DNA of 64,000 nucleotides, taken from positions 826,366,896 through 826,430,895 of the forward strand of contig NC_081414.1 in assembly GCF_030272615.1 (NCBI RefSeq). Direction: 5' to 3'. Within the stretch, counting starts at the first letter, position 1. Each line of letters starts with the position of its first letter. Below, one piece after another: positions 48,845-61,030 of this stretch. Below the pieces are notes generated by a model. It did no database searches and was not told where the DNA came from. It saw nothing but the letters and a program-made list of their open reading frames with translations. This stretch comes from Cryptomeria japonica (Eukaryota > Streptophyta > Pinopsida > Cupressales > Cupressaceae). Made by a program: the position numbers and the translations under genes.

Positions 48845-49703
48845 TGTTGGCATATGGACACTCCAATGAGACATTGTGTGTGATTGAAGGTTTTGTCATT
48901 GATGGCAACCTTGCAATCCTATGGCACTAACAAGACATTATACCAGCAAAGCATTACACAGGAAACCTTGCAATCCTATGGCACCGGCAAGACATTATAT
49001 TGGCAAAGCATTATTCAAACAAGACAGTGCACCAGCATCAGCAAGATCAATCTACACCGGCACCGGCACAGAAGAAAATATGTATACCGGCACAGAGGCT
49101 GATAGGATTTTTGATATGTAATATTTTGTTTATTATTGTAAGCCGACTTGGCAAATTGTAAAATGACTCTTGTATATAAAAGAGATCATTGTAGTCATTT
49201 GTAGGATATGAATAGGAAGCATAAAAAATTATAAGGCAGACGTAATGTGCGAATTGTAGGTCAAGGGTATATGTAAAGAACAGAGCAAGAACCAGTACTA
49301 AATTTGGCATTGAAGATGCTATTGTAAAGCAGTATAGATCATTGGATTTGCATAATCCTCATTGTAAGTCAGTGTGACTTCTTATTGAGTAGTGTGCTCT
49401 AGGCAGTTGGCTTTCCTGCATGTGCAGGCCCCCATTGTAAGTAATATTCTCTTATTGGCCAGTAAGTGAATATTGTGGGTCACAAATCCCATCGAGGTTT
49501 TTCCCACACCGTGTTTCCTCATTAAACATCTTGTGTTATGGTGTTCTTTTCATGTGGATGTTTTTGATTTTGTTACTTACATTAATTCTTGCATACCGGT
49601 ATATTGTTACTTTATGTTTTGCATATTTAGTTTCAAGAAAATCTCATTATCGGTCAGATATTGATTCACCCCCCCCCTCTCAGTATTTGTGGGAACCCTA
49701 ACA
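48845..49703 (+). repeat. N1 5' LTR (859 bp)
   Basis: TGTTGGCATATGGACACTCC..GGAACCCTAACA. Begins with a roughly 55-bp unit repeated twice (CTTGCAATCCTATGGCAC..AAGACATTATA..GCAAAGCATTA, 48908-49015). TATA box TATATAAAAG (49173-49182). C-run GATTCACCCCCCCCCTCTCAG at about 49662-49683. Confidence 0.95.
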
Positions 49704-49704
49704 A

Positions 49705-49717
49705 TTGGTATCAGAGC
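49705..49717 (+). promoter_or_regulatory. N1 primer binding site
   Basis: TTGGTATCAGAGC one base after the LTR; initiator tRNA-Met. Confidence 0.93.
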
Positions 49718-49774
49718 CTAGTCCTCTATTTTCAGAAGCCTAACAGCTTGAGGAAGATCTTGACATTGGTAAAA

Positions 49775-50908
49775 ATGGAAAATCTGATGAAGCAACTTGA
49801 AGGAGCTCTTACTGACTATGATGCAGAGAAGTTGAAAAATATCAAATTAGAAGATGATTTAAAAGTAGCTTAGGACATTATTCAGGCACTTCAAGAAAAT
49901 CTTACTATTACAAGAAATAAGAGAAGAGAACTTTGTGAAAAATTGCAAAATGAGAATGATAAAAAGGAATCACTAAATGATATGATAAGAAAATTGAAAC
50001 AAGAGATCATGACAACAAAAAATGAAATGCAGGATATGACTATGAGATTTTGCAAAGAGATTGAGGACAGATAGAAGAATGAAGAAGAATTGACTAGAAG
50101 ACTAAGTGATGCAGCAAATGAGAACACAAGACTTAGCTATGAAAATGACACGTTGAAGACAGATTTGATGCATACTCAGAATGACTCGAATGAACTAATG
50201 AGACAAAAAGAAATCTTGGAAAGGGAATTGGAAATTGCAAATCAACACAAAGAAAAATTTAAGAAAAGCTCAGAAGAACTTGGTACCTTATTGAAGAATC
50301 AAAAACCCAAAGGTGATACTTCTGGAATTGGATTTGAAGTTGGAGAAAGCTCCAGTACTGCAAATACCTAGGATCACAGCAAACTGGTAAGACCTTCTAA
50401 TACTTACAAATTCAATGGAAAATGCTTTAACTGCAATAAATATGGTCATAGAGAAAATGAATGTAGATCCAGGAATTATCAAAATATCAATCCTCCCACC
50501 AGTCAATGCTCCAAATGCAAAAAAATTGGTCATAACTCTGAAAATTGCAGAATGAATGTAAGATGTTATGTTTGTGGAAGATTTGGTCATTTATCAAATA
50601 AATGTAGAACACAAACCGGCATAGGTTATGGGAAAGCTATTCAGAAAAATAATGTAACTTGTTATGCATGTAACAAGATTGGTAATATTGCTAAATTTTG
50701 TAGAAGTAAAGGTACACCGATAGATAACAGAAGTACTAGCTTGAAAGGTAAAGAAAAGGTTAAAGAGGTTAAGCGAGAATTTTCAAAGCAATGGATTAGA
50801 AAAGGTAATCTAAATATTGGGGATACTCCTCCACCGGTTGAACCATCAAATGCTCCACTGGCAGGACAGAGCAATGCTCCACCAGTAGGATGTTCTTCAT
50901 CAAATTGA
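49775..50908 (+). pseudogene. N1 Gag-like protein: long coiled coil plus four zinc knuckles
   Basis: One frame of 378 codons from ATG 49775 with TAG stops at 49871, 50072 and 50369. Residues 1-190 are Glu/Lys/Asn/Leu-rich with heptad-like spacing ('NENDKKESLNDMIRKLKQEI', 'NELMRQKEILERELEIANQ'), a predicted coiled coil in place of a normal capsid. Then four CCHC knuckles in 80 residues: CFNCNKYGHRENEC (from 50423), CSKCKKIGHNSENC (50507), CYVCGRFGHLSNKC (about 50564), and CYACNKIGNIAKFC (about 50660), the last with Asn in place of His. Tail Pro/Ala-rich. Probably binds the element RNA. Four knuckles is more than the one usual in plant copia Gag. Confidence 0.85.
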
Positions 50909-51212
50909 AGAAAATTATCTTGAGGGTTTGGCAATTTAATGACACGTGCTATTATTCCCTCAGTTAGAGAAAAGAAGTTGAAAATCATTCATTACTGGCA
51001 AATAAAGTTAAGCTAATACATTACCGGCAAGCAATTAATGTGGTAGGTAGCAGAAAAGACTTTATAAAATAAGGTTTTTGGCTCCATTTCATTTCACCAT
51101 GAATTCAAACTTTCAGAGAGCGCGAAGATTTCCAAGCTAAGGCATTCCGAGCAAAGAGGCAAAGCACTTCAGCAATCAATCCATCCAAAGGCAAAAAAAG
51201 GTATTTATCATC

Positions 51213-54200
51213 ATGGCATCCTCCTCTGCACCTGAATTCATAGCCAACCCTACAGTAGTCGAGGTTATAAAATGACCTAGGCCCGTGTTTCAGCTAGTTC
51301 CTGAGGTAGCTAAGAAAGATGACAACACAGGTGCTTTTTCAAAAATTCCAAAAGGTGTTGTTTATGCAGAAGACCCTAGAATGTATATTCATTGCAACGT
51401 AGAGGAATTAGGTGATGAAGAAATCAAAAACATGTATAAGTCTGTTATATGTGACAACTCCGGGAATGTGAAACCTGAACATAAAATTGTTGAAACCCTA
51501 GGATTCACTGAAATCCTCTGCATTCCTGAATTTCCCAAGGAAGTGGTTACGATAGTTCTGAGTAGGGTACATGGTTCATTCTTTTGGCTTGACTCAGTGC
51601 ATAAAATTACAAAGGAAGTTGTCAAAGTAGTAATAGGGTTACCTTCCACTGGTAATAGACCTAACAAAACCAAGAAGGTCTCCAATGACTTAGTAACAAA
51701 CTTAACTAGTGCAACATCTGACAAGAGATCATTGAGGGTTAATGATGTGACCGATACAAATGTTATATTTGTTAGCATGATTCTAGGTTACAAAGCAACT
51801 CATGCTAATAGGCTTAACTCAGTTTCCAGTTTATGCATAAAGAGTGCTTATGACATGGTTAAGGACAATGTAAAAATTGATATCTGTGAATGGTTAAAGG
51901 ATGAGTTAATTGACAATTTAGCAAAAATCAAGAAGGATAAGAAAGGAACCTTTAGATTTGGAAATTTACTTGTATGCTTAATGCTACATATAACCAAACA
52001 GGCTCCTGGTATAGGCAACAAGGATTTTGGATTTGACATACCGGTAGGAAAACAATTATCTGACTTATTCAACAACATGGGTGAAAACAGAGAAAAGAAT
52101 ATCAATGAGTATTTTCAAGCACTAAAAGTCAGAATGAATAAAAGAATCAGACTATCACAAGAAATTGTCAACAAATACAAGGATGATATATGTTTTGTAA
52201 TCAAAAAGGATGAGATCTGGATGGAAGCAGTCATCCCAAGGACAATCTGGGTAATAGAGATGGGGTATGAAACAAATGACCACATAGTGGAAACTTATGC
52301 CAAAGCACTTCTGGAAGCCCCCAATGAACCAAAGGAAGAAGTATTTGGTAGTGCTGAGACCATCGAAAGTCAAATTCAATCTAAAAAGAGAGTGAAAAAG
52401 GTTGAGACATTTGTGAGAAAAGGAACCAGATAAGCAAAAGCCATAAAGGAAGATGTATTAAAGAAAACTGGCATAATAGAAGATGAGTTGGCAGCCCAAC
52501 AACATGAAACTCATCTATCACTGGTAGATACTTCCTCAGAAGGAGATATGCTAGCAACTTTCAAAAGAGTTGTTAGGAAAAGAGACCCCTCACCGGTAAC
52601 CACTCCTTCACCTAGAAGGACAAGACAGAAGCAACAAGCCGTGAGATCTCCAGTCAAAAAGGTCACACCTAAGAAGAAGCTAACCCCCAAAAAGAAGAAG
52701 AAGACAAACACTGACTTAGCCCCTCTTGACATATTACTGAATGAGATCATAGAGGAAGGTAAATTGAAAAACATAGGGAAAATCTATGACACCCTATCAG
52801 ATGATGAGAAAGGACAAGTTGAAGAGAGTGTCATATTACACATGGACATGTATAAAAGGTTTTTGTTGCAAGTCTTAAATGAAATTCTTGATGAACTATA
52901 TAAAAGACTTGAGGCCAGAAGGCAAGGAATAATTGAGCTGGATAAGAAAATAAAAATAGAAAAATTACTTGCAGTATACCCGGTCAACTCACCTAAGGAA
53001 ATTGATGATCTGATAGCTCAGGCCAACCGGACAGTTTTTTCCACTGCATACCGGCAAATTTCACTAATGGCAGGTAGAGTTACAGAAGTTTCAAAGGAAA
53101 TAGAAAATGGTTGGGATACATTCTTGGTTGAAAAAGAAAAACAAGAAGAATATAGGAATCCCAAGCCCATTCTGGTATATCAGAAGGACAAGGATAAAGG
53201 GAAAGGTAAAGTTGGTGGACCATCGAGTATCAAAATTAGAGACAACTTACACCCACCTCCTTTAAATACTCCACCGGTAAAAACAACAACTACAGAAGAT
53301 CAACCAGCAGCTGAGAGTATGGACACAGAGGATAATAATCCTAATCCTGAAGTCCTATATACTATGAATGTTGATACTCAGAAAATCAATATAGTGGTAG
53401 ATAAGGATACAATAGATAAATCAGGAAACAAAGAGCAACCGGCAACAGGAAACAAAGAGCAACCGACAGCAGATTCAGAGAAAAAGATGGAATCTGGAAC
53501 ACAAATAGAGAAACCAACAGAGCTAAAGACTCTAGAACAGATGCCACCAGTAAGAAATGATGTAGGAAAACTAGTGCTTAAAGAGATGGAGACACAAACA
53601 GACCTACTAGAGGTCAATACTAGCATGGTCACTTCCACCGGCACTCAGTTTTTTGGGTCACCATCAAATGTAATAGAGGTATTGCTTGAATCTATCAAGA
53701 AAATAACTGATTATAGCTCACAAGCTTATAAAGTGATAGATGATTCAATTCCATTTTTGAAACCAATAGCTCCTAATTGTAATATAGACAATAAAGATTC
53801 TTTAGGCCAGTTGGATACACTTTGTAAATATATTTTTGGAAATTTTGAGCAAACAAAGGTAGAAATTGTAAAGGAAAGTGTAGAAAAAGAGAAACAGAAA
53901 TTCTTTGAGGAAGGAATAAAGAAGTGTAACAAGGAATTTGACACACTTCTACCGGAACTGTGCAATTTATTAAAAGAGTACAAAACTATGTACAAAGACA
54001 CCTATAAGATAAACTTTTTGACCATAGATGTAGACAAAAAGATGAGCAAGGTACGGGAAGAGATCAATAAACTTGCAGATAATTTTGTTAACTCACCTGA
54101 TACATTATCAGCTTTTGAGGAAAAGATAACAAATTTTGAGGAAGAATTGCTCAAATTAGAAAGAGAGAAAGAGAAAATAATAAACAAGGCAAAATTCTTG

Positions 54201-54425
54201 AGATCTAAACTAAGTCCAAGATTGGACTATTTAGCATCTCTGCGGAAGGAAATCTCAGAGGCACTAACACAGGGAAGCAAAACACTGACAGAGCACTTGC
54301 AGCATCTCACTGGTATAGTATATAGAACTGAGACAGCAATAAAAGATAGCAAGAAGTTTATGGATGGTATAAACTTAATTTTGGGAGATATTCTTCAGAT
54401 AATAACCACCCAACTACAAGGTTGA
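51213..54425 (+). pseudogene. N1 large frame of unknown function (about 1,070 codons)
   Basis: One frame from ATG 51213 ('MASSSAPEFI') to TGA 54423 with only two internal stops, TGA 51273 and TAA 52431; the pieces 51285-52433 (382 residues) and 52488-54425 (645 residues) are in register. N-terminal part is globular with 'HGSFFWLDSVHKITKEVVKV' followed by 'GLPSTG', resembling in pattern the W-x-x-x-x-x-I-T-x-E..GLP stretch of plant transposon-associated (PMD-like) proteins; this is inference. A basic block 'KKVTPKKKLTPKKKKK' near 52650-52715 looks like a nuclear or nucleic-acid signal. Then a helical part, a Pro/Thr/Glu-rich linker (53210-53620) and C-terminal coiled coils ('EEELLKLEREKEKIINKAKF'). 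No polymerase, protease or integrase motif. I do not know its function. Confidence 0.75.
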
Positions 54426-54459
54426 GGTTATGGATTGGTACAACTACAAAATCTACTAA

Positions 54460-54630
54460 CCTTTGTCATTGATGCCAAAGGGGGAGTAGTAGGATGAGAA
54501 AATTCAAAGCACATGGATCACATGCTCAGGGGGAGCTCTCACATTTTTGGTAACATTTTTCGTCTACACATTTTTGGATATCTTTTTGAAATTTCTCATG
54601 AATGTTGCCATCAATGCCAAAGGGGGAGAT
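54460..54630 (+). promoter_or_regulatory. N1 duplicated polypurine tracts
   Basis: TTTGTCATTGATGCCAAAGGGGGAG at about 54462-54486, a shorter CTCAGGGGGAGC at 54527, and the terminal CATCAATGCCAAAGGGGGAGAT (to 54630) just before the 3' LTR. Confidence 0.85.
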
Positions 54631-55488
54631 TGTTGGCATATGGACACTCCAATGAGACATTGTGTGTGATTGAAGGTTTTGTCATTGATGGCAACCTTGC
54701 AATCCTATGGCACTGGCAAGACATTATACTAGCAAAGCATTACATAAGCAACCTTGCAATCCTATGGCACCAGCAAGACATTATACCAGCAAAGCATTAT
54801 TCAAACAAGATAGTGCACCGGCATCAGCAAGATCAATCTACACCAGCACCGGCATAGAAGAAAATATGTATACCGGCACAGAGGTCGACAGGATTTTTGA
54901 TATGTAATATTTTGTTTATTATTGTAAGCCGACTTGGCAAATTGTAAAATGACTCTTGTATATAAAAGAGATCATTGTAGTCATTTGTAGGATATGAATA
55001 AGAAGCATAAAAAATTATAAGGCAGACCTAATGTGCAAATTGTAGGTCAAGGGTATATGCAAAGAACAGAGCAAGAACCGGTACTGAATCTAGTGTTGAA
55101 GATGCTATTGTAAAGCAGTACAGATCATTGGATTTACATAATCCTCATTGTAAGTCAGTTTGACTTCTTATTGAGCAGTGTGCTCTAAGCAGTTGGCCTT
55201 CCTGCATGTGCAGGCCCCCATTGTAAGTAATATTCTCTTATTGGCCAGTAAGTGAATATTGTGGGTCACAAATCCCACCGACATTTTTCCCACACCGGGT
55301 TTCCTCGTTAAACATCTTGTGTTATGGTGTTCTTTTCATGTGGATGTTTTTGATTCTGTTATTTACATTAATTCTTGCATACCGGTACACTATTACTTTA
55401 TGTTCTGCATATTCAGTTTCAAGAAAATCTCATTATCGGTCAGATACTGATTCACCCCCCCCTCTCAGTATCTATGGGAACCCTAACA
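54631..55488 (+). repeat. N1 3' LTR (858 bp)
   Basis: Same as the 5' LTR with few differences; followed by TSD GCTAT. Confidence 0.95.
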
Positions 55489-55493
55489 GCTAT

Positions 55494-56061
55494 TTCTACC
55501 ACACAATGGACCCTATACTTTGACGGATCCTACACCCAACATGGTTCAAGTGTTGGCATTCTCTTCATCACTCTTGAAGGACACACTATACCAAGATCAT
55601 ATCGGCTTATGTTCCCATGCACAAATAATGTGGTTGAATATGAGGCATTGGTTATAGGCATCAAAATGGCCGTAGAATGGAAAATCACAGAGTTAATGGT
55701 CTATGGAGATTCACAACTAGTTGTCAATCAAATCAACAACAACTATCAGACAAAGGATAACAAGCTACTACCCTACAAGCGAATGGTGGATGACTTCAAA
55801 CAATATTTTGTACACATCACCTTCGAGCAAATACCAAGGTTGAACAACAAAGCAGTCGATGCCATGGCTACTATCACTTCATTACTACAAATTCCAGAGC
55901 AACAAAGTCGTTACGAGTTTCTGGAAGAGCAACTATTCTCCCCAGCCTATGACCACTTTGAATCTCATGTTATCTATGCTTTAACCGATTCGGATTCTCC
56001 TTTGTATGGACCGATATATGATTATCTAAAGAACAACATCCTACCCATTGACTTATCCTGA
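55494..56061 (+). pseudogene. B2 second RNase H (archaeal-type, Tat lineage)
   Basis: In frame with B2 RT once N1 is discounted. 'WTLYFDGSYTQHGSSVGILF' with the first acidic residue, 'NNVVEYEALVIGIKMAVEW' (Glu), 'VYGDSQLVVNQINNNYQTKD' (Asp) and 'RLNNKAVDAMATI' (Asp): the four-acid pattern of RNase H. A second RNase H between the first one and integrase is a hallmark of Tat elements. No stop in this part. Confidence 0.85.
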
Positions 56062-57249
56062 AACCAAAAACATAATTTTATCCGACAAGTCGTCTGTTAT
56101 ACCCTTATTGCTGATACTTTGTACCGTCGAGGTCTATATGGTACTCTTCTTCATTGTCTTGATCGTAATAAATCTGATTCTGCTTTACACGAACTTCAAG
56201 AAGGTATTTGTGGGACACATTCAAGTGGAACTACTCTTGCTAAAAAGATTCTAAGGATGAGATACTACTAGCCTACAATGGAAAAATATTCTTACCACTT
56301 TGGCAAGAAGTGTCCTAAGTGCCAGATCCATCGCAATCTGATACATGCACTGGCACAGGAACTGCAGCCATTTACAACATCCTGGCCCTTTTGTTAGTGG
56401 GGACTAGACTTGGTCGGCAAAATTCATCCTTCATCTTCAAATGGACACAAGTTCATTATAACTGCAACAGAATACTTTACCAAATGGATAGAAGCAGTCC
56501 CCATGACCACAATAACTGGAAAACAAATTGTCTCTTTTATCATAAACTATCTAATCTGCAGATATGGTATTCCAAGTTCCATCATCACTGATAATGGATG
56601 AAAACCAAGATGTCCGAGAACTATGTGGACAATTCAAAATACAACATTGATTCTCTACGCCATACTACCCCCAAGGGAATGGTCAAGCAAAAGCATCCAA
56701 CAAAACAATACTGAAAATCCTTAAGAAAATAGTAAATGATGCAAGCAAAGATTCGCATGTACAACTCAATCCAACACTTTGGGCATACAAAACTAGCATC
56801 TGTACACATACAGGAGCAACACCTTTCTCATTGGTTTATGGATCAGAAGCTATTTTACCGCTGGAGGTAGAAATTCCATCTCTCAGAGTCTCTCTAAAAG
56901 GCTTAATTCCAGATGAAGAGTATTGAGTCAACCGACTGCAAGAACTAAAACTATTAGATGAAAGACGTCAGCATGCTTACACTCATCTTAAAGCATATCA
57001 GCAACGCATGTACAGAAGCTACCATCACAAGGTCATCCCTCGCAACTTCAAAGTTGGTGACCTAGTCCTCAAAGAAAATCCAAGAAATCAGAAAGATTGA
57101 GAAAATAAAGGGAAATTTGAACCTAACTAGTTGGGTCCCTATGTCATCATATCAGTCTATGGATCAGGTGCTTATCATCTTACAACTTCAGAAGGAGATG
57201 TGCTTGACAAACCAACTAACAACATTCATCTAAAGAAATACTACACTTG
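56062..57249 (+). pseudogene. B2 integrase, broken
   Basis: Zinc-binding part with 'LHELQEGICGTHSSGTTLAK' and 'KKCPKC' (56180-56320), catalytic Asp in 'GLDLVGKI' (56404) and 'IITDNG' (about 56585), frame change at about 56600, then 'YYPQGNGQAKASNKTILKIL' where the expected catalytic Glu is Lys (56690-56692). C-terminal part 'FKVGDLVLKENPRNQKD' and 'LGPYVIISVYGSGAYHL' ends at TGA 57247. Stops near 56270, 56394, 56600, 56649, 56925, 57100 and 57127. Confidence 0.85.
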
Positions 57250-58640
57250 AGTAGTCTAATGCACGGGAAAAGTCAAAAACAAAAAAAAAATCAAAAAATC
57301 AAGAAAAAGAAAATAAAAGGTACAATAAAAGCAACTGGTGAAAACTTGGTAACAGGCGCCATTGTGAGAGGACAGCTCCTTTATCTATATCCATATCCCT
57401 ATAGTAGAGCACTATCGGCCATCGCCCGATACTTAGCAATTATCCAGTCAAGACATACTTAGCGTAGTCACTATCCTGGTATATCCATGTATCCTCTCAC
57501 CACATCTCACCATGGCTTGGTAATCACTGCACATGTCCACATTAAGAGGCACACTTAGCTAGGGGCAATATTCGCCAAAATTTGCAACACATTCAAGACA
57601 TCAAGACTATTTGCAAAACTCAGAAACACCACATCCAACAACCAAAAACTTACTCCATCACAGAACAAAACATTGAATCACTAAAACAGGAATCACAAAA
57701 ACACTACGATGGATGATTTTCTGAAGTACTAAATATTGCATTATTGCATAAAGCCTTGACTATTTTTGCATTTGAACCTTTTAAATTATTAGATTCTCTA
57801 CATTTTCTCAAAAATGCTTCAAAGCTAGAGATCATGGGAAAAATCCAATATTTTCTTAGTCTTTTGTCTGGGAGGCGATCATTCGTACTATGTAAATACT
57901 TGTTTCGAGACATGATACAATGAATATCATTGAAGATAGGATTCCACTTTACGCATACAAATGGTTTGATCTTGTCTGTTATACGCAAACCGCACTCAGG
58001 TCATTCTGGTTCCATTATACCTTGACGCTTGTGCTATCTTGCAAAATCAAACATCATGTAAATTTTTCTCATGTCATTATGGTTCATTTATACCATTATG
58101 CTTGTATAAATTTTCAACATATCCCCAAATAAATCAATGCTCAATGATGATACCTATACCGAAAGCAAAATAAATGGTTATATCAGGATGACAAATGCAG
58201 AATAAGGATGCTCCAAAAATAATTAGTTGCATATCATTTTTACAATTAGTTGCATATCATTTTACAATTGGTTGCATATCAAATCATACATCTCATTTTC
58301 AAGATACATCTCACAGCATATCAAATCATACATCTTATTTTCAAGATACATCTCACAGCATATCAAATCATACATCTTATTTTCAAGATACATCTCACAG
58401 CATATCAAATCATACATCTCATCTCACATCATACATTTTGCATCATGCATCATATCATCTATCTAGAGCATTGCATCATCATAGCATAAAATAAAAACAT
58501 ATAGAACATGCATCCATAACACATCACATGATCAAAGAAAATGGTGTCATATATATATATCAAAAAATGATCAAAATATACAAAATCTGTCATGTATGTG
58601 CCCCGTACAAAACAATGATCCAAAATACAATAGAGACATC
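57250..58640 (+). other. B2 region after integrase
   Basis: About 1.4 kb, no convincing gene. Contains the 42-bp array at 58296-58430 and AT-rich flanks. Confidence 0.5.
58296..58430. repeat. 42-bp tandem repeat, three units
   Basis: TTTCAAGATACATCTCACAG followed by CATATCAAATCATACATCT(T/C)AT, three times almost identical. 42 is twice 21, the step of the TAGCGCAT arrays, but the sequence is unrelated. Confidence 0.9.
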
Positions 58641-59129
58641 GTCTCTCAAGTATGACTATCTCCTGAGGGGGATGGTCTCACCACTGATGTCCCAGCTCCT
58701 GGATCTCCAGGAGGATCCTATCTCAAAGGCCCCGTCACACCTCTGCTCTCTGACTGTGACCCAATCTCTCAAGATCGACTTAATCTTGACCACATGAAGC
58801 TCTGCACTCTGCGCTCCCTGGGCACCGCATCCTCATAATGGCATCGATAGTACTCTGCCTCCCTCACTCTCAAGGATAGCTCTCTCATGATGTCCCTCAT
58901 GGGACCACCTATTACCGCTCTCTGCATGCTCCCTACCAGCTCCTCTGCTCGACCTCGCCACTCTATCTCTGTATCGCGCTCTAGGGTCAGCTAGGTAATC
59001 TGACGCTACTGCGTCAATAGCTATGCCTGCAACTGCTACACTATCAACTATAGGTTCCTAATCTGGGCATCCTCCACATGTGTCGGGATCTGAACCCATA
59101 GGGGCACCTATGAAGGGGTACCCCCTATC

Positions 59130-60590
59130 CCTCTATCTGTCCTCAGTGCTAGTGGAGGTAACTCATTAGTCCTCCTCCTCTACGCTAGCCATCTCCACTC
59201 CTTAGTCCCTCCCACCACTGCTATCACCTCTCCCACCCTCCCCTCCTCCCCTGCTTCGATCACCAACCCTCCTCTCCCTCTGTCCATCACATCTCATCGA
59301 ACTTCTCTCTCCACCCGCACTCCCCCATCTCTACCCCTGTCTCCTCTACTCCCCCAATATCTTCTCCCTCGTTATCATCCTCCACCTCCATCATCTCCCT
59401 CATCACCCTCTCCCCCTACCTCATCCTCATCATCATCAAAGGCAGACCACATCTCCTCAGGATCTAATATCCTGGCCACAGAATGAGCTGCAAACAAACC
59501 AGCAAATGCATGTGTCATCCCCGCATCTAATATCTCAAGAGCATAGTACCATATCTGACCCACTAAGCTGGAGAACTCCTCTACGGCTGCTCCACTATCA
59601 ATAGTAGGGCCCCAATTCAGTATATCCTACCTCCGACGCGCATACAAATAGGTCCCTTGTGGTATCCCCTGATGCCGACCATACTACCACAAAACCCTGT
59701 CAACCTAGAATCTCTCAATAACAAAGGGCGTCCACCCTATCAAAAACTGACTCATGAAAACATAAGGCATCTCCAGCCCATCCTCGGCCCAGACCTTGCA
59801 ATTTGTATACAGTCGCCAGATGACCGTATCAATATATCCAACACCCTCCTCTAGTGCTCAAGTTTGCCCAGCTTATGCTAGACAACTAGCCCCCTGTAAC
59901 CATATGCATATGACCGCCCAGCAGGCCTGTCTCTATCCACCAGTGGCCTCTCTACTAGAATGTGCTCTCAGCACCATACCTGTAGGAGTGTCACACCAAC
60001 TGACAAACTCTCGTAACCCAGATACACAACCTCATGTAAATCCCTGTATAAATGAGCTAACATGGCCGATCCCCACGCAAACCTATGACCCTGTGTCACC
60101 ATCTCCTCAAGCACCAATCCCCAACCTATAGAAAATCCTTTCGACCTACAGTCCGGACATAGGAATCCACCTATGAAACCTACTAGTATGGACGGAAGAG
60201 GTGCATAGTCTAGATCCAAGAACTCCTGCCAGGGGATCTCATACCCACACACTATCTCATCATGAAATATGTGTCGTAGTGCCTTTGTCCCACCCTCCTC
60301 AGTCTTCTCATATGACAATAATGCACCTGCTACGAGAATCTGTAATATCCTATAACAGTCCTCTGGAGTAACTATCATCTCACCAGTGGCAAAGTGGAAG
60401 GTGTTCGTATCACTATGCCATCTCTCAGCGAGTGTTGTATGTAAACCCTGGTTCACAGTGAACCGAGGCATATCCAATAAAGATGACAAGCCACATCTCT
60501 CAATGACATCTAGGCCAGCCTATGCCAACCGTGGTATCAATGCCCATGGTTTGGGGAACCGCTCGTGTGACTGAACCACCCCCAATCGCT
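59130..60590 (-). pseudogene. Antisense plant mobile domain (PMD) gene of B2
   Basis: Minus strand, opposite to gag-pol. Core 59968-60489 is open for 173 residues: 'LHTTLAERWHSDTNTFHFATG', 'MIVTPEDCYRIL', 'EFLDLDYAPLPSILVGFIGG', 'HRFAWGSAMLAHLYRDLHE'. Homology to the B1 copy is strong over this part. Downstream the frame continues with stops through 'RGLVV' and 'HKLGKLEH' (59880) and ends in an Asp/Glu/Gly-rich tail ('DDDEDEVGGEGDEGDDGGGG', 59375-59435). Upstream part to about 60590 carries a stop near 60520. PMD proteins of the MAIN/MAIL1 type act in silencing and genome stability in plants, and PMD frames are known from transposons. What the copy in the retroelement did is unknown. Confidence 0.8.
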
Positions 60591-60599
60591 CCTGTCAAA

Positions 60600-61030
60600 A
60601 AGAAAAACAAGTCAAATATCAATTTTCTCATCAAAACAAATATATCAAAATCAAAATAACATAAAAAACATGAAACAATTTGCAAATCTAATCAAGTTCC
60701 ACATCATATCATTCCATATCAACTTGTAACATAACTCAAGTTTTCAAAAACCATATCAAAACTTATAAAACAACTCAAGTCTCCACACCACATAAACTTG
60801 TAACACAATTCAAGTTTCCCACCCATATCAGCTTGTAAAACAACTCAAGTTTCCAACCCATATCAACTTGTAACACAACCCAAGTTCCATGTTCATATCA
60901 GCTTGTAACACAAATCAGGCTCCACATATATTAACTTGAAGCAATGCAAATCGGATCAAGTTTTGATCACAAAAACACATTAATATCTACATCAATAACT
61001 TGAACAATCACAAATTAAACCAAGTTATAT
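60600..61030. repeat. Decayed ATATCAACTTG repeats in B2
   Basis: About seven irregular copies of (C)ATATCA(A/G)CTTGTAACACAA and CTCAAGTTTCC. Same position as the clean 75-bp array of B1 but shorter and irregular. Confidence 0.7.

Larger units (their letters stand above)
48845..55488 (+). mobile_element. Element N1: non-autonomous LTR element with knuckle Gag and a large unknown frame
   Basis: 6644 bp, TSD GCTAT (48840-48844 and 55489-55493), LTRs 859 and 858 bp, initiator-tRNA primer site and a strong polypurine tract. Carries a Gag-like frame and a long frame of unknown function. No protease, integrase, RT or RNase H. Primer site, polypurine tract with its flank and the LTR C-run agree with the copia C2, which suggests a copia partner supplies the enzymes. 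Confidence 0.93.
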
